NCBI GenBank assembly: GCA_024640365.1
Contig: JAHEFE010000026.1
Span: 1 to 38,439 of the forward strand
DNA from: Woeseiaceae bacterium
GTDB taxonomy: Bacteria; Pseudomonadota; Gammaproteobacteria; Steroidobacterales; Woeseiaceae
DNA: 38,439 nt
Reading direction: 5' to 3'
Part shown: piece after piece, positions 17,822-25,208 of the stretch
Layout of the letters: each line of letters starts with the position of its first letter
Position numbering within the stretch: position 1 is the first letter of the stretch
The notes under the pieces: model-generated
The model's database searches: none
Told to the model about the DNA's origin: nothing
What the model saw: only the letters and a program-made list of their open reading frames with translations
Translations under genes and position numbers: made by a program

Positions 17822-19663
17822 TCATGCCGTATCGGGTTTACAGGCATAGGGGATCTTGACCGCTGGTGGGCGATGAATGCCCTGCTGCAATAGAATTTTC
17901 TCGAACTCCGGTGTTTGCGACACGTCGAAATATGGGTAATTAAGCAATCCGGAAATAACAGCAAGGCCGGCTGCTCCCTCCGGAAAATTCCCGTATGCCG
18001 CATCTTCACGGCCGACGATCATATTAGACAACCACCACCACTCATTTTCTTGCATTAACGTCGCCACTCGCTTTACGGCAGATTGATCCTTTTCAGCACA
18101 AGCCTGACGCAATTCTGCCAGGCGCTTGTTGTTATCCGGAAACGACGTACCAATCAGGCGACGGAGCAACAGCTTTGCCTCGTCCATTTGTCCGTCCCAC
18201 AAGAGCACGCGATGAGACTGATACAACCATGCATTACTGAAAACCCCTTGCTCTCGGTTGTCATTGACAAGCTGTACCGCGGCCGCCGTATTGCCCGCGA
18301 ACAGTAAAGCCTCCGCCGCGTCGGCCACAGAATCAATATCATGACTACTTAGCGATAACCGGTGCCGAATGGTGCTCTCCAGATCGGGATTAAGAAAGTC
18401 CATTTGTTGCAACAGGTTGATTTTTAAAGTCAAAGCATCCCTGTCATTGGGTGACGTACGCAGGTATTCATTGAAATTTTCTAACGCCTCGGCAAAGCGG
18501 TATGCCACCATAGCTTTTTCACCGCGGTAAAAAAGTCCCGCGGGTGTATTCCCGGCCGCCGCAATCGCGGCGTCGATACTTTCAGCAAACTGCGCCGTGC
18601 TTTCCTCGATTGAGGCCTGATTAAAACCGACGCCTACCGATATGCCCTGCAGTTCATTCAACCAATACAGCGCGCTGGCCGCATGGGCCGCCGCAAAACC
18701 GGAATCAAGAATCCGAGCCTGATCAAACAACTGGGCGGCCCGTGCCAGCCCTGCGCCATCGCCATCACGTGAGGCTCTCGCTCTGATCGCAAGACCTTCC
18801 AGATACGCCTCATAAGCGGGCACTGATCGGGTACCGGCAGAGGCCATGCGTGCCAAAGCGTCAGGGTCCATTGCCGTTTTCAACGCTTTCGCGATCGAAA
18901 TGGCCACGTCTTCCTGGATGCGAATGACATCATCGGTGCCACTGTCATAGGTTTGTGACCAGAGGTGAATACCGTCACGGGCGCGGATCAGCTGGGCGGT
19001 AATACGAATCTTGTCGCCACCGCGGCGCACCGAGCCTTCAAGAACGTGGCCGACGCCGAGTGAATTCGCAATCGTCGGCACGTCTTCCTTAGTGTTTTTA
19101 AATTTAAACGACGACGTGCGTGCGGCAACCTTGAGATCGGATGCCCGTACCAGTGTGTTCAAAATCTCTTCGGTCAGGCCGTCAGCAAACCATTCTTGCT
19201 CCCTGTCCGATGACATATTGACGAACGGCAATACCGCTATGGACTGATCATTCTCAGCAACAGCTACCACTGATTCCTCTGTAGCCGGTTGTTGTACCGC
19301 TGTCGCCACCTGCTGCTGCAGGTTCTGCCGATCCCAGGCGAACCATGCGACCGCCAGAATGAGCAAAGCGATCGTGATGTAATTTAATTTCTGGCCGGTC
19401 GATGCCGTGACCGATGCAGTCTTGTCTACGTCTGCGGTTTTCTTGACCCCATCCGGAGTAAGTTCAAAGGCCCAGGCGAAGAACAGTGCCAGCGGTAATC
19501 CGAGTGCCAGCAATGCCAGGACGACCTTCAAAATCCAGGCCGGCGCTTCGAAAGCAGGCAGTGCCATTTCAGCCACCTGGGCTACTAACCAGGCGACTAC
19601 CAGGTAGGCCGCGCCAACGCGCACCACGTTGCGCCGCTTCAACTCGTCCAGTAATTCCCCCAT
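17822..19663 (-). CDS. TolB-like/TPR membrane protein, paralogue 3
   Basis: Predicted membrane protein of 613 residues with the same order of parts as the pair at 8477-12636 but more distant: N-terminal MGELLDELKRRNVVRVG, hydrophobic helices at about 16-36, 43-66 and 94-109, linker FELTPDGVKK, a Gln-rich stretch, a TolB-like domain (about 140-270, with IAVLPFVNMSSDREQEW and GHVLEGSVRRGG) and degenerate TPR-like repeats to the C-terminus. The start at 19663 fits the paralogues and has GAGGG upstream; the frame remains open to 19840 but that part overlaps the divergent gene's start. No enzymatic domain is visible. It is divergent from the DUF5916 gene and runs into the amino-acid permease gene. 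Confidence 0.84.
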   Translation of the reverse strand: MGELLDELKRRNVVRVGAAYLVVAWLVAQVAEMALPAFEAPAWILKVVLALLALGLPLALFFAWAFELTPDGVKKTADVDKTASVTASTGQKLNYITIALLILAVAWFAWDRQNLQQQVATAVQQPATEESVVAVAENDQSIAVLPFVNMSSDREQEWFADGLTEEILNTLVRASDLKVAARTSSFKFKNTKEDVPTIANSLGVGHVLEGSVRRGGDKIRITAQLIRARDGIHLWSQTYDSGTDDVIRIQEDVAISIAKALKTAMDPDALARMASAGTRSVPAYEAYLEGLAIRARASRDGDGAGLARAAQLFDQARILDSGFAAAHAASALYWLNELQGISVGVGFNQASIEESTAQFAESIDAAIAAAGNTPAGLFYRGEKAMVAYRFAEALENFNEYLRTSPNDRDALTLKINLLQQMDFLNPDLESTIRHRLSLSSHDIDSVADAAEALLFAGNTAAAVQLVNDNREQGVFSNAWLYQSHRVLLWDGQMDEAKLLLRRLIGTSFPDNNKRLAELRQACAEKDQSAVKRVATLMQENEWWWLSNMIVGREDAAYGNFPEGAAGLAVISGLLNYPYFDVSQTPEFEKILLQQGIHRPPAVKIPYACKPDTA

Positions 19664-19807
19664 ACCGCCAATACCCTCTTCGTGGTTGGCAGCAACGATA
19701 GCACTTTCAACGCTTGCAGGGGAATGTTGGAACTTGAAATCGAGTGTAATCCATAATGTGTACGGCCTCTTTGAGTGCCGCGACGATTGGGTTAGGCTTT
19801 CGCCAAC

Positions 19808-19822
19808 AGGGGACTCCATTTG
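19808..19822 (+). promoter_or_regulatory. Ribosome site and TTG start of the DUF5916 gene
   Basis: AGGGGA at 19808-19813 lies six bases before a TTG codon at 19820. No in-frame ATG with a comparable site occurs before the signal peptide, so TTG is taken as the real start. Confidence 0.7.
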
Positions 19823-22009
19823 CGAAACGTATTGGCTCAAAGCGGGTTGTTGGCACTCATTATTGTCAGTACGGGCGTCCTTGCGTCTGAATCCGCCCCA
19901 AAATCACTCACGGCCGTTTATTCAGATCTGGCCCCGGTCATCGACGGCAAGCTGGATGATGCGGCGTGGAAAGATGCCGCCGTCATCGAAGACCTGCACA
20001 TGATCGAGCCTGAAGATCATGCACCTGCATCTGAGCCTTCCCGCATATATGTTTTGTATACCCACGAAGCTCTGTATGTGGGTGGTCAATTCTGGGATCA
20101 GGAACCCGACAAGATATCGGTCCATGTTTTGCGCCAAGGCGACTTTTCCTGGGGAGAAGATGGCATGTCGGTCATCATTTCACCCATGAATAACGGCCGT
20201 AACGGCTATATGTTCGACATGAATGTTAACGGTGTCCGCAACCAGGCCCTGTTATCCAACGTGACAGACGAGAATTGGCAGTGGCAAGGCATCTGGCATG
20301 GTGCCGGCCATCGCACTAAAGACGGCTGGACCGGTGAGATGGAAATCCCGTTCAAGACCTTGTCGTTCGATCCGGATAAAGATACCTGGGGGATTAACTT
20401 CACCCGCTGGATCGGGCGCCGCAACGAACGACTGGGTTGGGTTTCCCATAACTACACCCAGACACCGGGGAGTTCAGGGATCATCATTGGTATGGAAGAC
20501 ATGCATCAGGGTATCGGACTCGACGTCGTGCCCGGATTGCGAGTCGCGCAGTACAAGAATTGGAATCCCGCGTCGGACAGCAGCGAATTGGAACCTTCAC
20601 TGGATGTGTTTTATAAGTTGACGCCCGCGCTGACTGGTGCCCTCACCTTTAATACCGATTTCTCCGGCACAACGGCCGATGCCCGACAGGTCAACCTAAC
20701 CCGCTTTGGCTTGTTCTATCCGGAACAGCGCGGATTTTTCTTGCAAGACAGCGACATTTTTAATTTTGGTGGTATCAGTAGTCGCGATCGCGAAACGACG
20801 ATGAACCAGGTTGAAAAACAGAACGGCCGACCGTTTTTCTCCCGCCGTATGGGGCTCGGTGAAGACGGCGCGGTCGTTGATATCAAGGGTGGGGCCAAAC
20901 TGACTGGCCGAGTCGGACGCTGGAGCATCGGCTTTCTGGATATCGCCCAAAGCAAATTCGATGCGCCCGGGACCACAAATCTGATGGTCGCTCGGCTATC
21001 GGCCAACTTGTTTGAAGAATCCAGCATTGGTGCGATCGTGACCGATGGCAATCCGGATAGCGAGATAGGGAATACAGTAGTCGGTGTCGATTTCAATTAC
21101 GCCAATACACGCTTAAAAAACGACAAGATAGTCACTGGCAATGCATGGTATCAGCGCTCCTATACCGAGGACGTCAGCGGCGACGATGCCGCGTATGGTT
21201 TCACGATAGCCGCCCCGAATAAGAACAGCTGGCGTGGCGGCATTGGCTTTAAGGAAATACAAAGTAACTTCTATCCCGCACTGGGATTTGCTCATCGCGC
21301 CGATATTCGCGATTACACCCTGGAGGCCGGTTACAACTATCGTCCAGAGAGTGACTGGTTACGCACGATATACAGTGGTGTGGATGCCGAGCGGATCGAT
21401 CGAATTGACGGTACATTAGAAAGTGAATACGTCAATTTTCGAATTGCGGAGTTTGAGAACAATTCTAATGACAAGCTGAAGCTTCAAATCAGTTCGTCCA
21501 AAGAGAATTTATTCGAGCCCTTTGAAATTTTTGACGGTGTCATCGTTCCTGTTGGTGAATATTCATATACCAACTATTGCGTACACACGGAATCCGGGGA
21601 ACATCGCACCCTCTCCAATCAAACCTATGTTTGTGACGGAGACTTTTTATCCGGCACCCAACTCGGTGCCGGAACAAATGTGACGTGGCGGCCGTCCCAA
21701 CATCTCAAGTTCGCGGCCGGACTGGACATCAACAAGATTGAATTGCCCGAGGGTTCTTTTATAACTCGCCTCGCAAGTGTCCGGGCAGATATTGCTTTTA
21801 CGCGAGCGTGGTCATGGGAAAATTACGTGCAATACGACAATTACTCCAACTCCGTCGGTGTAAATAGCATTGTTCGCTATTTACCGCGCGCAGGCAGGGA
21901 AATGGTCATCGTCGTGAATCGCGAATTTGCTGAAACCGGGCTGGACCGTCGTTTTAGGTCGACGTCACAAGACCTGATTTTCAAGATTGCTTATATTTTC
22001 CGCTTCTAG
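19820..22009 (+). CDS. DUF5916/CBM9-like outer-membrane protein
   Basis: Predicted outer-membrane protein of 729 residues; the role of the family is not established. It starts with a signal peptide (about 1-23, LLALIIVSTGVLASES). An N-terminal CBM9-like beta-sandwich follows (about 30-200, with APVIDGKLDDAAWKDA, YTHEALYVGGQFWDQEPDK and EMEIPFKTLSFD), and then a long DUF5916 domain rich in alternating strands ending in IFRF, a C-terminal aromatic as in barrel proteins inserted by Bam. DUF5916 proteins with this plan are common in marine Gammaproteobacteria and Bacteroidota and are often encoded near peptidase genes, as here (M20 gene next). A sugar- or peptide-binding surface role is possible. 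TTG start with a good ribosome site; divergent from TPR paralogue 3 with 156 bases between. Confidence 0.87.
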   Translation: MRNVLAQSGLLALIIVSTGVLASESAPKSLTAVYSDLAPVIDGKLDDAAWKDAAVIEDLHMIEPEDHAPASEPSRIYVLYTHEALYVGGQFWDQEPDKISVHVLRQGDFSWGEDGMSVIISPMNNGRNGYMFDMNVNGVRNQALLSNVTDENWQWQGIWHGAGHRTKDGWTGEMEIPFKTLSFDPDKDTWGINFTRWIGRRNERLGWVSHNYTQTPGSSGIIIGMEDMHQGIGLDVVPGLRVAQYKNWNPASDSSELEPSLDVFYKLTPALTGALTFNTDFSGTTADARQVNLTRFGLFYPEQRGFFLQDSDIFNFGGISSRDRETTMNQVEKQNGRPFFSRRMGLGEDGAVVDIKGGAKLTGRVGRWSIGFLDIAQSKFDAPGTTNLMVARLSANLFEESSIGAIVTDGNPDSEIGNTVVGVDFNYANTRLKNDKIVTGNAWYQRSYTEDVSGDDAAYGFTIAAPNKNSWRGGIGFKEIQSNFYPALGFAHRADIRDYTLEAGYNYRPESDWLRTIYSGVDAERIDRIDGTLESEYVNFRIAEFENNSNDKLKLQISSSKENLFEPFEIFDGVIVPVGEYSYTNYCVHTESGEHRTLSNQTYVCDGDFLSGTQLGAGTNVTWRPSQHLKFAAGLDINKIELPEGSFITRLASVRADIAFTRAWSWENYVQYDNYSNSVGVNSIVRYLPRAGREMVIVVNREFAETGLDRRFRSTSQDLIFKIAYIFRF

Positions 22010-22106
22010 GGAACCCTATGTATATCGTTGACGGAATTCGATGGCGGTCTTATTGTAAGACTCAATGCTAGATTCCAGTCGGTAATTGTTCGCAAGGAGA
22101 ACAATA

Positions 22107-23447
22107 ATGTTTGCACGAATTTCAATCGCCCTCGGCGTAATGCTCGCAGCCATACTTTTGGTCACCGTACCCGGCAAGGTACAGGCCAGTGAACTGCGAG
22201 ATTCCATTGCGGCGGACTACCAAAAAACGCTGGATCCCCTGTTCAAGTGGTTTCACCAACATCCCGAACTGTCAACGCAGGAGTTCGAGACATCAGACCG
22301 CCTGGCTGCCGAACTGGAAGCATCCGGTTTCAAGGTAACCCGTAAAATTGGTGGCACGGGCCTCGTTGGCGTTATGAAGAATGGCAAAGGCCCCACGCTC
22401 TTGATTCGCGCCGATATGGATGGCTTGCCGGTACTGGAAAAATCCGGTTTGCCCTACGCCTCTAAACGACGTCAAATTAATCTTGAGGGGCAGGAAGATC
22501 CAGTGATGCACGCTTGCGGTCATGATATGCATATCACCTCGCTCGTTGGCGTTGCTCACCAGATGGCCGCTCGCAAGAATCAATGGCAGGGAACTCTGAT
22601 ATTGCTGGGACAACCTGCCGAGGAAGGTGGGGATGGTGCGGCTAATATGGTTGCCGATCACCTCTATGATCGAGTTGGGCGTCCTGATTTCGCGCTGGGT
22701 ATGCACGTCAATTCGCTGACGCCCGCCGGCAAAATCGTCTTCCGCGGCGGCCTCATGTTCTCAAGTGTCGACATGATCAAGATCATTATTCCCGGTATCG
22801 GAGCGCACGGGGCGGCGCCGCACAGGGGTAAGGATCCTATCGTTTTGGGTGCCGAAATTGTGATGGCGTTACAAACGATCATCACCCGTGAAATTTCCCC
22901 ATTGGTTCCGGCATTGATAACTGTTGGCTCCTTTCACTCCGGGTCCGCACCAAACATTATTTCCGATGAGGCCGTACTTGAGCTAACCGCTCGCGCCAAC
23001 AGCGAAGACGTGCGGATGTTAATTCGTGACAGCATCAAGCGCGTCGCCGAAAACATGGGACGAGTTGCCGGTATGCCGGAAGACATGTTGCCGCAAGTTG
23101 TCGTCCAGCCCGGTGGCGCACCAACGACGGTCAACGATGACGCTTTAGCAAAACGTGTACGTATCGCCATGGAGGCAGGTATGGGCGCCGATTCATTGCT
23201 TCCGTACGTGCAAAAGGACATGGGCGGCGAAGATTTTCCGTTCCTGGTCAATGTTGATCCACCCATTCCGAGCGTCTACTTTTTGGTTGGCGGAACTCCC
23301 CAAGCGGATTTCGATGCGGAAGCCAAAGGCGGTCCCGCTGTACCTTCCCACCACTCGCCATTGTTCAAGATCGCGCCCGAGCCATCTGTCACGGCAGGCG
23401 TTGAGGCGATGACCTGGGCCGCACTGGATTTACTCAGCAAGCACTAG
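22107..23447 (+). CDS. Exported M20-family amidohydrolase/peptidase
   Basis: Predicted periplasmic zinc hydrolase of 446 residues of the M20D group (carboxypeptidase/aminoacylase/N-acyl amino acid amidohydrolase). An N-terminal signal peptide ends near VQA (about residue 27). Metal-site residues are visible: CGHD (137-140) in MHACGHDMHITS, PAEEGGDG (170-177, acidic pair Glu172/Glu173), GMHVNS, and a C-terminal HHSP. A dimerisation domain begins near KIIIPGIGAHGAAPHRGKD. The ATG at 22107 is preceded by AAGGAGA at 22094-22100, so this start is preferred over the upstream TTG. Likely substrates are N-acylated amino acids or short peptides. It follows the DUF5916 gene with about 97 bases between, same strand. 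Confidence 0.92.
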   Translation: MFARISIALGVMLAAILLVTVPGKVQASELRDSIAADYQKTLDPLFKWFHQHPELSTQEFETSDRLAAELEASGFKVTRKIGGTGLVGVMKNGKGPTLLIRADMDGLPVLEKSGLPYASKRRQINLEGQEDPVMHACGHDMHITSLVGVAHQMAARKNQWQGTLILLGQPAEEGGDGAANMVADHLYDRVGRPDFALGMHVNSLTPAGKIVFRGGLMFSSVDMIKIIIPGIGAHGAAPHRGKDPIVLGAEIVMALQTIITREISPLVPALITVGSFHSGSAPNIISDEAVLELTARANSEDVRMLIRDSIKRVAENMGRVAGMPEDMLPQVVVQPGGAPTTVNDDALAKRVRIAMEAGMGADSLLPYVQKDMGGEDFPFLVNVDPPIPSVYFLVGGTPQADFDAEAKGGPAVPSHHSPLFKIAPEPSVTAGVEAMTWAALDLLSKH

Positions 23448-23454
23448 TGATCAA

Positions 23455-23478
23455 GTGGCGAGGGCCCGCTCTCGCCAC
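23455..23478 (+). terminator. Possible terminator hairpin after the M20 gene
   Basis: Perfect 8-bp arms GTGGCGAG (23455-23462) and CTCGCCAC (23471-23478) just after the stop codon. The tail is pyrimidine-rich (TCCCTCTCTGCGTCTCTTCC) but has no clean T run, so termination efficiency is uncertain. Confidence 0.5.
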
Positions 23479-23643
23479 TCCCTCTCTGCGTCTCTTCCAC
23501 TTGCCCGACTTTTGTTCTATGGTGGCGACACAATAATGAAGCCGAATCACATTGTTTGCGCATTGGTCGGCACATGATCGTTCCACAGCTTGGTAACACT
23601 CGTTACCGGTAATTTTGCATTTAGCACACGGGGGATTCGTGCG

Positions 23644-25152
23644 ATGAATCGACGTAGTTTTTTTAAAACATCCGTTGCGGCAGCGGTCGCTGCGGCCTTA
23701 CCTTCAGGTCACGCCCTGGCATCAGCGCTTAGTGCGCTAACCGAAGTTTCGACCGACTTACGTGGCATAACAGCCAACGGTGCGGAGACAACCCTGGAAC
23801 GCGCGGCCGTGCAGGAACTCAGTGACGCGTTGCGAGGCCGCTTACTGCTACCGGGTAACGACGGTTACGATGATGCACGAGGCGTCCTAAACGTATTGAT
23901 TGACAAACACCCTGCTCTCATCATTCAACCCTCAGGCGCCGCCGATATCATGAGTGCCGTGGATTTCGCGAGAGAGAGAAACTTATTGCTCGCCGTTAAG
24001 TGCGGCGGCCACAGTCACTCAGGCAAATCCACCTGCGAGGGGGGTATGCAAATTGACCTGTCGAGCTTCCGTAGCGCTCACGTCGAGCCCAAAGAAAAGC
24101 GTGCCTATGTTGCCGGTGGTAGCTTGCTCGGTGAACTGGATCATGAATCCATGGCGCAGGGACTGGTAACTACCGCAGGTACCGTTTCACACACCGGTGT
24201 GGGTGGATTGACCCTCGGCGGCGGCTTCGGACGCCTCGCTCGACGCTTCGGCCTCGCGCTGGATAATGTAACGGGTGTCAGCATCGTCACCGCAGACGGG
24301 AAGTTGCTGCAGGCAGATGCCAAGGAAAATCCGGATCTCTACTGGGGCATCCGTGGCGGCGGCGGAAATTTCGGGATTGTGACTGAATTTGGCTTCCAGC
24401 TGCATCCGATGCAACGCCAGGTAATTGGCGGCGAAATTATCTTCCCGCTGGCCAGAGCGCGCGACGTACTCAGTTTTTACGCGGACTACTCCATGCGTGC
24501 ACCGGATGAGCTGTATCTCGATTACGGCATGATGTCCGGGATTGGCAAGGACGATGGAATTTGCATGTTGAGCGCCTGCTTCTCGGGCACGGCCAAGGAG
24601 GCCGACAAAGTCCTGGAGCAACTCCGTAAAGTCGGCGGCTCGATTAATGATGCCATCAAACCGATGGATTACGTTGCCTTGCAGCGCGCCTGGGACAGAG
24701 ACCCTTCCGACCCACGAACATCAGGCCATTACATGAAAGCCGGTTTCTTACGCGAAATTGACGGCAAGTTGGTTGATGCCATTATTGACGGGTTCGACAC
24801 CGACCCGTCCAGGGGCACGACTGTGTTCTTCCAACAGTCCGGCGGTGCAATCGGGCGAGTTGCAGAGGATGCAACGGCGTTTGCACACCGCTATTCGAGT
24901 CACAACATGATGGCATCTGTTGACTGGCCGTTGGGAACAGATAACAGCTCAACGATGGGTTATCTCAGGGGCTACTGGAATAAACTCGAGAGCTTCACAG
25001 ATGGCTGGTACACCAACGGTGTCGGTGACGAGGCGGCCAAGATCGTCGATGCAAATTACCGCGGCAACTATGCGCGACTTGTAAAAATCAAGAACAAGTA
25101 CGATCCTGGCAACCTGTTCAGTTTGAACGCCAATATTAAACCGACTGTTTGA
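23644..25152 (+). CDS. Tat-exported FAD-linked oxidoreductase (BBE-like)
   Basis: Predicted periplasmic flavin oxidoreductase of 502 residues. The N-terminus MNRRSFFKTSVAAAVAAALP is a twin-arginine signal (RRSFFK), and export after folding fits a flavoprotein. The FAD-binding type 4 domain covers about 85-265: IIQPSGAADIMSAV, KCGGHSHSG with His123 at the position of the 8-alpha histidyl-FAD bond, and TVSHTGVGGLTLGGG. The second Cys-FAD link found in berberine bridge enzymes is missing: the Cys of their GxCPTVGVGG is Val here. The C-terminus NYRGNYARLVKIKNKYDPGN is the BBE domain. Family members oxidise alcohols, sugars or alkaloids; substrate unknown. Start at 23644 chosen because GGGGGA lies eight bases ahead and it opens the Tat motif; the frame itself is open to 23590. 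Confidence 0.9.
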   Translation: MNRRSFFKTSVAAAVAAALPSGHALASALSALTEVSTDLRGITANGAETTLERAAVQELSDALRGRLLLPGNDGYDDARGVLNVLIDKHPALIIQPSGAADIMSAVDFARERNLLLAVKCGGHSHSGKSTCEGGMQIDLSSFRSAHVEPKEKRAYVAGGSLLGELDHESMAQGLVTTAGTVSHTGVGGLTLGGGFGRLARRFGLALDNVTGVSIVTADGKLLQADAKENPDLYWGIRGGGGNFGIVTEFGFQLHPMQRQVIGGEIIFPLARARDVLSFYADYSMRAPDELYLDYGMMSGIGKDDGICMLSACFSGTAKEADKVLEQLRKVGGSINDAIKPMDYVALQRAWDRDPSDPRTSGHYMKAGFLREIDGKLVDAIIDGFDTDPSRGTTVFFQQSGGAIGRVAEDATAFAHRYSSHNMMASVDWPLGTDNSSTMGYLRGYWNKLESFTDGWYTNGVGDEAAKIVDANYRGNYARLVKIKNKYDPGNLFSLNANIKPTV

Positions 25153-25163
25153 TACCAAAAGAC

Positions 25164-25198
25164 AGCCCGGCGTACCCTGCGGCACGCCGGGCTTTTTT
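25164..25198 (+). terminator. Intrinsic terminator after the FAD oxidoreductase gene
   Basis: Perfect 10-bp arms AGCCCGGCGT (25164-25173) and ACGCCGGGCT (25184-25193) followed by six T. The minus side also has a short T-rich flank, so it may act on the convergent oligopeptidase transcript too. Confidence 0.9.
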
Positions 25199-25208
25199 CA
25201 TGCCATCG

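Noticed and set aside
19664..19840. Upstream extension of TolB-like/TPR paralogue 3
   Set aside because: It overlaps the start of the divergent DUF5916 gene; the paralogues start at the MxxLLxELKxRN position, here 19663.
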